From Phanerochaete sordida (lineage: Eukaryota; Basidiomycota; Agaricomycetes; Polyporales; Phanerochaetaceae), in contig BPQB01000114.1 in assembly GCA_019973155.2 (NCBI GenBank), positions 22,340 through 86,339 on the forward strand: a DNA stretch of 64,000 bases, written 5' to 3'. Both the position numbers and the translations under genes were made by a program. Positions within the stretch are counted from its first letter, which is position 1; every line of letters begins with the position of its first letter. Below the pieces are notes generated by a model that had not been told where the DNA came from, made no database searches, and worked only from the letters and a program-made list of their open reading frames with translations. Shown piece after piece: positions 1-11,734 of the stretch.

Positions 1-700
1 TCAGCTTCGCCTCTGCTCACTGTGCATCCGCACCGCGGCGCACTAGCGTGTTTCACAAGTCTTTCGCCCTCGATGAGATCCGAACACGGCGAGGACACAT
101 CCGTCGCCCCGCTCATATCGCCGGGCTGCCTGCGGATCCGCCGGGCTCCATCGCTGTCCGCGCATCGACGATCGCGCGCGTCGAAGCCTTCGCGGACGTC
201 GCCTCCGTCCGCAACTCAAACGACGGCAGGTCTGGAGCAGCGCGGTGTCAACGGGCCACTTGAATCGAAGCGAAAGACACAGGCAAGTCGATGAAGAGAC
301 ACAATATGATGGTGTCGGCGAAAAAGACGGAGGAGAAGACGTCGGCGCGCAGCTCGATGAGCACCTCAAGTTTGCGCGCCGCACCTCGAGAGTACTCGCG
401 GCTCGCCAGCGAGACCGACAGCTCAGACGACCATTCGCCTGGAGACCTCGTCCCGGGCACGCTACGCCTCTGTTGCACTGTGCGCTCGGCGACCGTTCGT
501 CGACTTCGCGGCGCGCTGATGCTTGCGCGGCCCTATGTGCTGGACTCGGCGAACCTCGACCTCGCGGTGTGATCTCGCCTTGGGTCGGTCTACGTCCTGT
601 GGAGCGTAGCTTCGCCGCTGCGCCCGCCGTTCTGCAGGTACGCGCGCTTCCTATGCGACCGTCTATCCGCGCTGACAATGATCCAGCCTCAGTATCGTGT
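1..700 (-). pseudogene. Decayed membrane-protein gene, copy A (cut by window edge)
   Basis: Minus-strand sequence here matches the copies at 12.9-14.4 and 27.9-29.5 kb. A shared stretch reads RRSVPGTRSPGEW in this copy and RRSAPGIRPPDEN in the third copy. It is followed by a charged ELRADVFSS-type stretch and a hydrophobic segment (about 260-345) that would span a membrane. The frame is interrupted in every copy, so none can make a full product. The right-hand part (about 630-800) aligns with 14340-14560. Only one end of the gene is in the window, so the protein family cannot be settled from this copy. Confidence 0.35.
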
Positions 701-739
701 CGTTGCTACTCAAATCAAGAACGTGGTGAGCTCCGGATT

Positions 740-1250
740 CTAGCGGAGATGCCATGCGAGCTCTGATCAGCGTCTCGTAGACCGGTCGAGTTCTCTGCCC
801 TCCACTGTGCTTTTTACGTTCAATTGTACACCCACCGAGCTCGAAACAACCATTTTCGTTGCTCTTCTCGGCGATCGCATCCGCATAGTGCGCGTGTCCG
901 ACGAGGGCTTGCATGATCCCGTCGCCGTGACGCTAGAGCGCATTCGAGTCGATGCTACGTGGTGCCATGGACTGGGCCAAACGTGAGCCAAATCGACCCT
1001 CTGGCAAAGCACATCATCATCCGCTCATACTATACGAAGGACGGCTGAAGCCGCAGCCGACGACGACCTGAGAGCGTAGCTATGGGTGCAGCATTGGAGA
1101 CCGAGGTATGCCGACGAAGCTACTGCGGTCATGCCTATGCACTGACATAAATCGCCCATAGGGCGCCTGGCGTTGTGCAGTTCAGCAACATAAATCGCGC
1201 TTGGACTGTGCGGACGTCAGTGGAGGGACTTGGGCCGCCTGAGCTCATTT
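740..1250. repeat. Segmental repeat matching 14470-14950
   Basis: This stretch is colinear with 14470-14950. Shared landmarks include GCGTCTCG followed by AGAC or AGAC-like sequence (763 against 14507), an ACGGCTGAA segment (about 1041 and 14753), and the block GGAGACCGA with a following CTACTGCGG (about 1093-1125 and 14806-14845). No open frame is conserved between the two copies, so it is treated as non-coding duplicated DNA to the right of the decayed membrane-protein gene. Confidence 0.55.
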
Positions 1251-1439
1251 GCTGGTCTTCGCTGCCGCCAATACCCCCATTTCAACCTTCTTCTGTGGCT
1301 CACGAGTCTGCACTCCCGCCACCATTCTCCTAGTGTCTTCGATCACCTGCTGTAATCCAACGGTGACTGAACCTCAAAATATTCCCACTGGTCCTGCCAT
1401 ATGCAGTGACGAACTTCGGCTGGCGGTGTGGAAGGCAGC

Positions 1440-2460
1440 CCGAGATTTGGTCAGAGGAATGACGCACCGCGGCTGCCCTCGCGTGGGCAGGAGTGTGCCG
1501 GCGCTCTAACGGTGGCGTGCTTCGTGCAGTGGGTTCGATCGAGGGCAGCGGAGGAGACGTTCGAGCTGGCCAGAGTGAGCAAAGAGCGAAGGCCGGGTCA
1601 GCGATCCGAGTGCGCCGACCAGGATCTCACGATTGACACGTCGTTTCACACGGTCTGCTCATTCTTGGCGCAGCTGACGCGGACGCTTCTGCTCCCGCCC
1701 TCGAGCAGCCTCCCAGCCTCGCTGCCTACGCACGGCCGCTGCATCCAGCATGTGGACTGCCGTCGTAGCAGCGTCCGCAAGCATGCTTCCTTGACGACCT
1801 CTCGACGCCCACGTTCGCGGCACCTTCACTATACCTCGAAGTTCCACTCCACACCATCTCTCACCCAGATCCTCCTCCTCGCCACGAGCTGAGACCTCCG
1901 GGCCTTCAGGCCTCCCTTACTACTCTACGAGCAAGTGCCAGTGCGCTTTGTTCGATGTCGCCACGCTACCGAGGTGCCGGGGCTGTACACTGCGCAGAGG
2001 GTTAGGTTGGGTTGCCAGAGGACGATTTGTTGCGTGCTCGGGTGTCACACAGGTACGTAGCACAGTCTGCTACGCACTCAGCTCACTTGAAGATGTCCTG
2101 CTCCTGTGCATAAAGCAGATTGCAAACGTCCAGTTCTCCGTGCACGCTTCGGCTGCTTCGCTCGTCGGCGGCCGACTCGTTCGCGCACTCCGGCTACGCC
2201 CACCCCTGCACCTACTCTCAAGCACCTCGGCGACAGGCAAACCAATCGGTCCTGCATTCAGGCAACGTCAGCTCGTATACGATAGTCTCGCTGGAGCCTC
2301 CCCTCTGCACGAACTGCGCGCTCCGGAATGCGCCCAGCAACAAGTCTCTCGGCACTCGCGCTGTCCGCCTAGGTTCGCTTTGCAGCACATCCATCAATGC
2401 TGTACCCACCTAGTCTGTGAGCCCAGTCGCTTTGTAGCCCGCGACAGTATGTGCCAGGCC
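1440..2460. repeat. Segment X, copy 1
   Basis: First of four copies of a diverged segment; the others are near 12250-12850, 21115-21770 and 27230-27760. Shared blocks include AATGACGCACCGC-like sequence at about 1458 (GGTGACGCACCGC at 12267), a CGAGCAGC(T/C)(C/T)CCCAG block (about 1702; 12485), and a CGCTTCGGCTGCTTCGC-like block (about 2145; 21668) that only copies 1 and 3 retain. Open frames differ between copies and carry stops, so no gene is called. It could be a long-dead gene. Confidence 0.5.
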
Positions 2461-2469
2461 ACTTGAACA

Positions 2470-3840
2470 TGGGGCGCATACACTCTACTCAATCACACGA
2501 TTGTGCTGACGATATACCAGGACTAGTTACGTACGAGCTACGCTGTCAAGTAGATCATGTCAATGAAGTTGTCTATGCATTGTGCCTCCGAATATTGCAA
2601 CTCGCTTTGTCTTGCCACCACGCGGATCGTCCTCTGGCTGCATCCTTACGGTAAATCGTGAGTCCTTAGCAGATTTTGCAGTCGCGCTTGAAGACTTGAA
2701 ACTCTACGCCGACGCTGGATTCGCCGATACAAAGCGGAAGATCTTGACACTGGGTACGCATGCGCTCTTTCTTCCGCGCAGGGTTGTAATGTTCAGCTCG
2801 TCTCGCCTCCCCCAGTGTTCCGCGCTCTACGCTCTGCGCAGCCCGCGTGTAACTTCTGCGGACCATTGTGACACCAGCGAACGCTGACGGGCGATTTGTG
2901 CTGCAAGACCAACTCGGTCTCGAGCCTGCATACAATCTATGTAATCTCCATGCCGTGAGTTCTGTCTCTTTGTCGGAAAGTCGAGATCTTACCCCATCTA
3001 TAGGACCGTGTCATCCTCGCATGCGCAGCGCTCCGTCGCCTGCCGCGTTCATGTCACGTCAGGGCTGGACCTCCCGCGTACAACATGGCCTCGGCGATCT
3101 ACTTGTCGGCCTCAAGTGGGCAGTACCAGCGACGACCGACATCGCCGCAGCCTGTCTCCATCGCACTTCCGACTCTGCTGGTCGGCGCAGTCGATCGACC
3201 TTCAGGGCGACGGCGGTCGCGCTCGCTCGTTCCTTCATTTCACCCTCGACACCACGCTCAGGAGATCCGCGGGCTGTGGGCTTTCCTCGTCGCAACAGTT
3301 GACTATGGTCTCGAGGCACGCAGGAGAGCGGTTGACGCCTTTATGTTTAGCATGACGTCCAGATGGCCGCCCTCGGTCCATCGCCGCGTTCGCCGCCGTG
3401 CTCCGCGGACGTCAAATAAATGCGCCACGGCAACGGAAGGGCAAGTAGCGTACACGCAGATCGCGGGTCTCGCACAACCTGGGGTCGTGCAAGTCCTTCG
3501 GGATCGCAGCATCTCAGAGTTTTGGGCCGGCTTCCGCGTATCCGCCTCGCACTCGGGAGGCCGGTCGCCTGACGCTGACACAGCCCTCGCAATCGCTGGG
3601 CGAGGAAGAAGAGCGGATAGAGCTTGCCTAGGGACACCGTTCCATGATAGACTCGACGATGGCGCTGCGTGGGCTTGGCATGAATTCTACGGACACGGCA
3701 TGCGGGCAAATGTCAATGCGATGTGGCTCTTGTACACAACCCCCTGCGGGAGCTCGGGAACGCGCATGCGAGCTCAGCGTGCTGCAGGTATAACGGTACC
3801 TCCCGGAATGCGACAGGGAAGCATGCACGCAATGCGCAGC
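2470..3840. other. Gap before WD1, no supported gene
   Basis: The longest open stretch is a 299-codon plus-strand frame (3085-3984), which has no recognisable domain and runs into the 5' flank of WD1. Overlapping frames are open on both strands, as expected in GC-rich decayed DNA. No RNA gene or clear transposon end was seen. Confidence 0.5.
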
Positions 3841-3870
3841 GATGCGAAGACCGTTCGCAAGGTTTGCTCG
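3841..3870 (+). promoter_or_regulatory. Conserved WD40-family upstream element, WD1
   Basis: The sequence GATGCGAAG followed ten bases later by AAGGTTTG lies about 160 bp before the WD1 start. Related sequence lies 157, 163 and 173 bp before the starts of WD2, WD3 and WD4. The flanking DNA has diverged more, which suggests a retained promoter or 5' UTR signal. This is inferred from conservation only. Confidence 0.4.
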
Positions 3871-4002
3871 ATGGCCCCGTGCCTTCCGTCCTGCCCACCT
3901 CCGCTAAACCCTATCTCGATATCGATACCGCGGGCACAGCTCCTATGCTGTCCTCGCTCCTGCGACGAGCCCCGCCTCCACTAGCCTGCCCGACCCATCA
4001 CC

Positions 4003-6819
4003 ATGTTTTCACGCCCTCGCGTGGAGCCGCTGACTCCAGACAAGATCTATGCCGGCAGTCTCGCGCAGCTGGGCCTCGGATATCCTTTATGGTGCCCAGG
4101 ACCGCACGTCTCGGGTACTCCGCAGCGCGGAGACGTCGGTGTCGTTCTCGACGGCTCCTTCCTACGGCTACTCCACATCGACAAGGACGCTGAAGATAAG
4201 AAGGTCACTCACTTCAAGCCAGCGTTCTCATTCGGCGGCATAGAGCCCATGCCCGAAAACACCCTACAATTCTTCAATCAACACGATGAGTCGCTTGGCC
4301 CCGGCCGTTACTGTAGCCACGGCATTAGTCGCACGGAAATGCATGCCACCGCAAACGCGTGAGTTCTTGCGTGCGATTGGAGCTACCGGAGTTGACAATC
4401 TCCCGACAGTCCGCTTGGTGGGACAGGCGCGTCGGCGAGCTTCAAATTGGACCATACATGCCGCGAAGCGCAGGGCGCGGCTCTCACCCTCCAAAGCAGC
4501 GCATGTGCCGAGCTGTCGAACTCTATGAAATTCCTGAGGACCTACGCTGCCCAAAACTTTAGAAAATGGCACAAGTACGCGACTGAGAAGCTCGGCTTTG
4601 AGGTCAAGCCAGAGGACATTATCCTGGTAACCGGGTGGCACAAGACCGGGAAGGACTGGGCGGCGACTGCGCTCGGGCACGACAAAGATGCCAGCACCTC
4701 TGTTGGTCTTGGCGGTGGCTTCAGCGGTTTCGCCGCTGTTAGTCTCGGTGGCTCGTCGGCAGAGACCACGGAAACCTCTCCGGTCGAGCATCACGGCTCC
4801 GGGTACTCGCAGAAAGGCAAGCGGTACGATGGCACTGTAAAGGATCAGTGCATCTTTGTCAAGGGTGTACGAGTCAAACCGCGGACCTTTCTTCCCAAAA
4901 AGATCATGGCGAGTGCGGGACCGCATCAGCTTCCACGCTCGGGCGACGGGCGTGGCGCTCTAGAAGGAGGGGCGGTGAAGGGGAACGAGGAAGACATCTT
5001 TGACTATGATTGGCCGGAGTACATGACTGAGGTACGTCTGACGGCGTTACTCGCTATCCAGAACACAGGTTGACCGGAGTGCCCGTACATTAGGGCCGAA
5101 TCTCCGATCCCGTCGACCTTGTGCTTGAATACATCCTCGAAGTGCGTCCACACCTGGTTGAACAGATTACCGTGGGACTAAGCAACGATGGTCAGGTATC
5201 CAAGGCTCTAGTTGCAGTTGCAAGCGACGATGAGGTTGAATGTATACTCGTGCGTACCCCGATGTCGGTAAATAACTACCGCCTCACATTCCCCCAGTGC
5301 GGCAGACACATTCTCGATCTTGCAACCTTTCTGCGGCAGACACGATTCAAGATCGATGTTGATGCAGATGGAAGTATGTCTACTGTATTATTGTACCAGA
5401 CGATCTCGCTGATATTGCTCGCCGTAGTTGGCTCGCTCCGCATGGAGGATCTCGTTCGCTACCAGCAAGAGCAGAAATTCGCGCGGCCCGCTATGGGGCT
5501 TGCCAGTGTCCGCGACCTGCCGCAGACAGCTCGCGAGTACAGACGTGCGCATCCGCCCATCACAGCCGCCGACATTGACGCATGGCCTCAAATAACACGG
5601 GAGGACGCGGGTATCTTGACGGATAGCCAAATCCTGCTGGGTCCGACGCAGTCGAAGGCCTGTGCTGTGAGATACAAGGCAGCTGTCTTCGGCGACTCCG
5701 AAACAATGAAAAGTGAGTGATATGCCGTTTGCCTTCCAGGCCCGAGGCAGGAAGAACGCTTCGAGGCAGTACTAATGCCATCTTACGGTCACAGTCAACA
5801 ACGAGCTCTGCGTCTCCTTGTCCGCCAATGGCAAGCTGCTCGCAGCAGCGATCGGTGAAACGATCACCATCTGGCGGCTGCAGGACGGCCTCACTGTGCA
5901 ACGGCTCGAGCGGGACGGGCACACAGACACCATCAAGCAGATCGCGTTTTCGAGAGACGGCCAGCACGTCGGATCGGGAGTCAACGACAAGGTTGCGCTC
6001 GTCTGGGACGTCAAGACCGGTGACGTCGTGCACCGCTTGGAGGGGCACGAGGAGGACGTCAATTACGCCGCGTTCTTACCCGACGGCACGCAGATCGCGA
6101 CCCGCTCCGACGATTCTCTCAGAATTTGGAACGCCTCAAGCGGAGATCTGCTTCATACCATCACAGATCTAGAGCAATCAGGATGGTACACCGAGGTTAT
6201 CTTCTCCCCAGATCTCTCCCGACTCGCTACACGCTCAGACGCCTCGCGCGAAGACACGGCCGTGGTGATCTTGGACTGCCGTACAGGCGAGCGCATCGCA
6301 ACGCTGCGCAAGCGATACATCCACTGCATGGCATTCTCGCCCGAGGGCGACCGCATCGCGACCGGGTCCAGGGACGGCAGGGCGTGCGTGTGGGACGCGG
6401 CGAACGGCAAGGCGCTGCTCGAGCTGAAGGGGCACACGGACTGGGTCCAGGAAGTGGCGTTCTCGCCAGATGGCGGCGAGGTCGCGACGGCATCAGACGA
6501 CGGGACGGTCATGACGTGCGACTCGCGCACTGGCGAGCGGCGCTTCACGTTCTGTGTTGAGAGCGTCCGGGGCGGGGACAAGGAACGGGTCTTTGCTGTG
6601 GCCTACTCGCCCGTAAACGAGTTCATCGCGTGCGGCGCGTTTGATGGCTGCGTCCGTGTCTGGAACCGCAGAACCGGCGCGTTTGTGGCGACGTTTCAGG
6701 GACATACGGAGCCGGTTCTGCGTGTGATGTTCACGCCCGGTGGTTGGGACATCTTGTCGTACGGTGCCGATGAAGTTGTACGATTGTGGAGCGTCCGGGA
6801 CGCCCTACGTCTCTCGTAG
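4003..6819 (+). CDS. WD1: Agaricomycete N-terminal domain plus WD40 repeats
   Basis: Seven exons: 4003-4358, 4410-5031, 5094-5141, 5196-5249, 5298-5373, 5428-5712 and 5795-6819, giving 821 residues with all phases consistent. Residues 1-360 form a domain common in Agaricomycete proteins, with GLGYPLWCP, a DVG motif, CREAQGAAL, VTGWHKT and DWAATA. Its function is not established. Residues 361-480 are a linker containing ITREDAGILT and a GP.Q.K segment. Residues 481-821 carry about eight WD40-type repeats (for example LALVWDVKTG-like and CVRVWNRRTG) that should fold into a beta-propeller for protein binding. There is no signal peptide and no nucleotide-binding domain. Exon 6 has 22 extra in-frame residues compared with its three paralogs. 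An AATAAA-like signal lies near 6920. The start was chosen by alignment with the paralogs. Gene call firm; role unknown. Confidence 0.85.
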
Positions 6820-7011
6820 AGTACAGACCCATGACCCATGTATTGACCAAATATTATTGTCCCTCGAGAGATTCCTGAGGGGCGGCGCAGCAGCAAGACA
6901 TTGTCCAACACACGCTGTAGCAATAAATTGATTTCTATTGCCTCGAACTATGTCTTACCAGAGACATTTCTTGGATCTATGGGTAGTGTACGCCCTCGCA
7001 GCATGCTGCGG

Positions 7012-7416
7012 CTAGCGGCGGAGCATTTCATACTGCTCATCAGGCAGCGTGCGCATCATAAACATGTCCGCCAGCATCTGCGACGTTAGAGAAAATGCCC
7101 CCCAGGCATACTTAAAGGGCAAAATCTGAAGCCCTGCAGGGCCTCGCGCCACCTTGCGCTGGTATGCATGTACCGGGCTTTCTATACACTTCGTACACCA
7201 TAACATGCCGGTCCTGTGGAAAGTACGTGAATTAGAATGCCCGTGAAGGCCGCGAATCCGTGGCTGGAGCTGCCGGGCCCGTGGTAGTGATCGTTCCAAG
7301 AACGTCCCAGCTGAAAGGTATGCGTAGGCATCACGGTGACGTTCATGATGTCCGTGGCACGCGTGCCGCAATGAGGTCCACAATAGTGTTCACACAGCTT
7401 CCGCTTCATTGAACAG
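7012..7416 (-). pseudogene. Relic converging on WD1
   Basis: Minus-strand translation ends in LPDEQYEMLRR, preceded by KCIESPVHA and a YAWGAFS segment. The same order recurs downstream of WD2 (18605-18829: KCIASPVHA, YAYGAFA, LGDEQHKMLRR), so this is the 3' end of a duplicated minus-strand gene that faces each WD40 gene. Another frame reads CEHYCGPHCGT. No single frame joins these pieces, and the transposon at 7427 interrupts the region. Product not recognised. Confidence 0.4.
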
Positions 7417-7649
7417 TCCACGGAGTCAGTAAGTCCAGGGGCCAAAACAGTCCGCCTGCGGTCCGCTCGCGGACCCCGTGCGGACTCCGCCCGGACTCCT
7501 CTCGGACTACGGACTGCGGCCGGACGGTGCCTCGAAGGTCGACGCGTCGACGTCGAGTCGGTCCCTCCTCGAGCCTCCTCGAGCCCCTCCTTCCCTCTCC
7601 TGCGGCAGCGGAGCCGAGCCAGCGGAGCCGAAGCCGGGGCAGACCGCTC

Positions 7650-7997
7650 ATGTGGCGCGTGTACCGTGTGCCGCACCTGTTGCTGGACCAGCTCCCGCCG
7701 CTGTCCGAGCGCGAGGCGGTCGCGCATGGATACCTGCGGCGGAGCGCTGGCGTGCGTAGCCCTTACCGCCGCTGTTTCGAGGGGCGCACTAACAGTTGTG
7801 CGCAGGCACTCGACCCTGCCATCACCGCAAAGCGGGAGCGCCTCTTCTTCGCGTTCCTGCGCGTGTTCCGCGTCGAGCCCACGCAGGAGCTCGACGTCGC
7901 GCTCGTCCGGGTACGTCAATGCGCTTATTGCGTTTCCGCTGCGCGCTCACGCGCGCAGACCGCCGTCCGCCTCGCCGAGTCCGTCGGCGTGAGCTAG
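7650..7997 (+). CDS. Multi-exon gene or gene fragment inside the transposon
   Basis: Three exons with good splice sites, 7650-7751, 7806-7910 and 7959-7997, join in frame to 81 residues containing LLLDQLPPLSE, AKRERLFFAFLRVF and TQELDVALV. The alternating codon pattern and two short GT..AG introns look like real coding sequence. The final GTGAGC before the stop could also be a donor leading to an exon YFDRTTG near 8035-8055, so the piece may be longer. The protein family is not recognised. Lying between inverted repeats, it is either the element's own small gene or a captured host fragment. Confidence 0.4.
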   Translation: MWRVYRVPHLLLDQLPPLSEREAVAHGYLRRSAGVRSPYRRCFEGRTNSCAQALDPAITAKRERLFFAFLRVFRVEPTQELDVALVRVRQCAYCVSAARSRAQTAVRLAESVGVS

Positions 7998-8180
7998 CTC
8001 CTGCGGTGCGCCGCGCCGGCCACCAAAACTGGCAGTACTTTGACCGCACGACAGGTACCTCAAAGACATGGAATATCTCGACGCGGTGCGCGCGCGCGTG
8101 CACCCATGGGTGTGGATCATTCGTTAAGAAAGTACCGCTAGCAGCGTGGCCCCGTAGGTCTCGGGGGACACGGCGCGGAC

Positions 8181-8254
8181 CGGACGCGGACTGGTGGCGG
8201 ACTGGTGGCGGACTGGTGGCGGAGTGCTGGCGGAGTGCTGGCGGACCGGAGAGG
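8181..8254. repeat. 11-bp minisatellite in transposon end
   Basis: Three head-to-tail copies of GGACTGGTGGC are followed by two of GGAGTGCTGGC. It lies in the right subterminal part of the transposon and belongs to its GGAC-rich end structure. Confidence 0.7.
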
Positions 8255-8329
8255 AGGCAGGCCGGAGGGAGACCGGACGCGGACCGGAATCGGACTATTT
8301 CAACTCCCGGACGTCCTCCACGGAGTGGG

Positions 8330-9110
8330 AGTAGCTGGGCAACCAATCCCAGCGAACCTTGGTACACCTCCCCGGTGCATGAATAGGTGGTTCGAAGTCC
8401 AGCGGAAGGGGTTCTCAGCCCGTACGGAGCGCATAAAGTCGCGTATCGAGGTGCGGAGGCGCATGGGCGCACGCCAGCGACGCCACAAGATCGCGTCCGT
8501 GGTGCCACACCGCCACAAGCCTAGGAGCCCGTGCGACGCGACCCACAGGCTTACCCAAGACACGATCAGTCACGTGTGCACCCCTCTGCCCATGGCTTCT
8601 GAGTATGGGCTGGGGTGACATGCGAAATGGAAGCGCTCCGCGGTGCAGAGCAGAAGGGGCGACCGTGGCGGGACAGTGCCGGGCAAGCCGCGCTGTCTAC
8701 CTAATCGAGCATACTTTCGTCTGCTCACGACGCCCGAAGGACATGCTAAGGTGACACGCGGAATGCAGGCGTTCCGTCGCGGCTCCAGCGATGCGTCCCG
8801 CTACACAATAGTCCATGCGATCTGGGTGCACCTATCGCGCCATGCATGCATAGGGGGACGCAGGTCTGGAACCCGGTTGCCGCAGCAGAGAAAGGCACGC
8901 CATATGTACGCGATGCTCGCTATACTTGTGCTTTTCGACTGTGCGTTTCATCCGTGCCCGCTGGTAAGCGAGTATCGGGCTTCCATAGGTCATCGGCGCG
9001 GTCTCTTCTACTTTCTCGCCTTTCGCGCACGGGTTTGTTGGATTTCTGCGCGCAGGCCTGCAACTGCCGAGAACCCGGTGGGTGGACTAGCTTGGAGGAG
9101 TGGGATCGGA
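8330..9110. other. No supported gene
   Basis: Open frames are short and unrelated to known domains. Minus-strand text near 8340-8480 (FRWTSNHLFMH) may be an upstream piece of the relic that ends at 7012, displaced by the transposon insertion. Confidence 0.4.
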
Positions 9111-9117
9111 CTGTTCA

Positions 9118-11730
9118 CTAATAGTTTGGCGGTCGATATCGATGAAGGTGGGGGCGGCGCAAGCGACGTTGTGCCATTGATATGGAAGCTTGAAACACAA
9201 AATGTGGTGGAGCTATTCGTGCTTTACATATAAGATAGCGGGACAACTGTATCTTGCAAGTACGTGAGCTACGTATGCGCTGACTGAGATCGATGGTGAG
9301 ATAGATGGAGTGTCGACCGGAAGGCAACACATACCTCAGCTCGCTTTGAAGCGACAATCACCCTTCCCGCAATCCTATCGTTGGGCCGCTGATCTAACAT
9401 CTCGTGGATGCGTCGTTGGTGGCAACCGTGGCCCGTCCGAGAGAAATACACTCACCGCGGTATTCCCCGTCGCCCAGAAATATTTGTTTGATGACCGGTC
9501 GCGACAACCTCTCCTTGAGGCGGCACTGTCTGCAGAACGCCCTCATGGCACCGTCGAGGACCCTCCCTTTTTTCAGTACAGGTGCCAGTCTCGGTGCGCG
9601 GCGCAGAGGCCGGTAGCGGCACCAAGGTGATTTTCAGGAGGGCGCCAGCACTTTACTGCTGGGCCGAATCATCGTCAGCGAGCGGTCCCTGGAGCGCATC
9701 GCAGACCGTTGCCGCGTCGCGTCAAGACCATATATGCAGCCTTGACACACATCCCGCAGCGAGGCCACGGATCCTGCGCGCAGGGGATCGTCAGCGAAGG
9801 ACGATAGCAGACGGCGCGCGACGGCACTCACGTGGGGACGCGTAAATTGTGTTGGGACGTCAGTGCATCGCAAAAGAGCCGCAGAACCAGAAACAGCAAG
9901 GTTGGGAGTGTTATAGAGCATGGCGGCAGCGGCGTTCGACGGCACTAGTCATTTGATTAGCTAGAAAATGATAGCGGTGGGACGGGACAAAGGACGGGTA
10001 GCGGCACTCACGCAAAGCGGCATTCGCCCCTGGGATCTCAGCCCGCTACAGCTTTCGCACGACAATCGGAGAGCTGTGCCGAAACCGGACGCGAGGGTCT
10101 CGTGGGTGCAAGGCACGGAAATGCTTTCCTTGCACAGATACCGTACATAGCTGTATCTGGAAACAGTCAACACCGGGACGCCGAGGAAGAGACACAATGG
10201 CACTTACTGTCGCAGCAAATCCGCTGCACTTCCGCGACTGTAGCTCAGCATTCGAGGTTCGAAGATCACCGCCGAGGCGCTAATCGGCGGGCCTTATATT
10301 GGCAAGGAGATGGCGTGCGAAGACGAACTTGAGTCTGAGGTACAATCGATGGCTCTATGCGCAGCGTGAGGTCAACGGAATCGCATCACCTGAGACGGCA
10401 TACCTCTGGATGGTCTGTAAGGCAGGGAGACTGCTGCGTTTCCTTTGGACGGAAGCGTACAAGCCACCAGAATGCGCAGACTCGGCACCGCTGCTAGATC
10501 ACCAGCCACGGCTCTTCCGCAAGCCTGTGCGTCGAATGTGCCGCCGGAATACGCTCGGTGGAGCGGTGGTAAACTGTGCGGTGTGGCTCCAGAATCTACC
10601 TTGAGACATCGGCGCTGCACAAGCGCGCACACGTGGGTGTCGTCGATTCCGCGACGTCCACGACCGTCGGTGAGAGCACGCGACGCTGCTCCAGGTCGCA
10701 GAACGCGAATGGCGAGCATCTGCAGATAAATGTAGTGGCGCGTCGGTGCATAAGCGCGAGGCACTCACCACAGGATCAGAATGAAACGCTGCGTCAGCTG
10801 ACGACGTCATACGCGTCTGCGGGTAGCGTTTCAACGAGCGACAAGTGCTCGGGTGCGGCCAGCCGCCCGTGCCCTCGATGAGCGCGGCGGTCAGCAGCTT
10901 CGGGTGGATATCGAGCGTGGGCAAGGCAATCGGGCGACGATCGCAGTGGAGGGTTCGAGGGTGACGATAGTTGAGATAGAGCCCGTTCTCAACGTATCTG
11001 CGATCACAATTGCGTTAGTTCTACAAGTTGAGCGCGCGGATAAGAGGGCTTACCTAGTTCGACGGCTGCAATAAATAGATAATATCTTGCGTGCCGACAG
11101 AGCCAAACATCGGCCCCTCCAGCTCGTTCAATACCCCACCTCCATCCCGCGTGTTGAGCGTGATCATGAACTCGGCTAAAGGGTCCAGCGGGGCCAGGCA
11201 GCGGGCGAGGTCATGATCTGTCATTTAGCGATGGCGGCCGCGTACCTCAGTGAGACTCGAAGCTCCGAGTGCGACCACCGAAACGATTGGGAAGCCTGAA
11301 ATGTTGACCAGCGCATCACACGCCCCGCTCATCGGAGGGTTGCGTTGTGAGAGGATGGATGCGTGCGAGACGCAAAGAGAGCGGACCCTTGAGTGGAGGC
11401 TCGGAGGTCCTGTGGGGCAGTGAGCTGTTCTGCGGAACGGTCCGTCCCAGAACACTAACTAGCATCAAGAAGCCGCGATGTATTGACATCCATTGAAGTA
11501 CTCGTTCGTCCTGTGAAGATGTCTCTACAAACAGCGCGTTAGTAGCGTACTGATGGAACGCGGAATGTGAACGCACTTTGGGCACCATGAGCTTCTTTTA
11601 CGGTTCCTTCTGCAGCTTCGCGAGCTTCTTCAGCTTCTCGTTGGGCAAAGTCATGCCTGCACAAGGGACGTAGAGAGTAGTCTTCCCGTCTCTGAGCATG
11701 TCTAGATATCTCGATACTCAGCTGAACACC
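9118..11730 (-). pseudogene. Decayed multi-exon gene downstream of WD1
   Basis: The minus strand carries a series of good splice donors (GTGAGTGCC at about 10760, GTAAGCCC at about 11050, others near 9830 and 10000) separating coding-like pieces: GPMFGSVGTQDIIYLLQ (about 11075-11130), then YVENGLYLNYRHP and DIHPKLLTAALIEG (about 10860-10980). A left-hand piece, LQSELRYVLPSG with YLTIDLSQ (about 9290-9357), matches FQSKFRYVASFR with VLTIDINQ near 25640-25700. A piece near 19440 (GQHPKLLDVVSIDVEG) also resembles it. Stops interrupt some exons, and no continuous model could be made. Family unknown. Confidence 0.4.
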
Positions 11731-11734
11731 CTGG

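Larger units (their letters stand above)
7427..8316. mobile_element. TIR DNA transposon with 10-bp flanking repeats
   Basis: The 10-bp sequence TCCACGGAGT occurs at 7417-7426 and again at 8317-8326, as expected for a target-site duplication. Just inside, the left end (GTCCAGGGGCCAAAACAGTC) and the reverse complement of the right end (GTCCGGGAGTTGAAATAGTC) align over about 40 bases with roughly 28 matches, continuing into GGTCCGC. Both subterminal regions are full of GTCCGC/GCGGAC motifs. Length is about 0.9 kb. A 9-11 bp duplication fits Mutator-like elements. No transposase is visible, so it is probably non-autonomous. Confidence 0.6.

Noticed and set aside
3085..3984. 299-codon open frame before WD1
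   Set aside because: No domain, low complexity typical of GC-rich non-coding frames, overlapping open frames on the other strand, and no counterpart upstream of WD2-WD4.
5200..5720. Separate 199-residue protein ahead of the WD1 WD40 part
   Set aside because: Conserved splice sites in all four copies show these are exons 4-6 of one gene, with introns that happen to be partly open.
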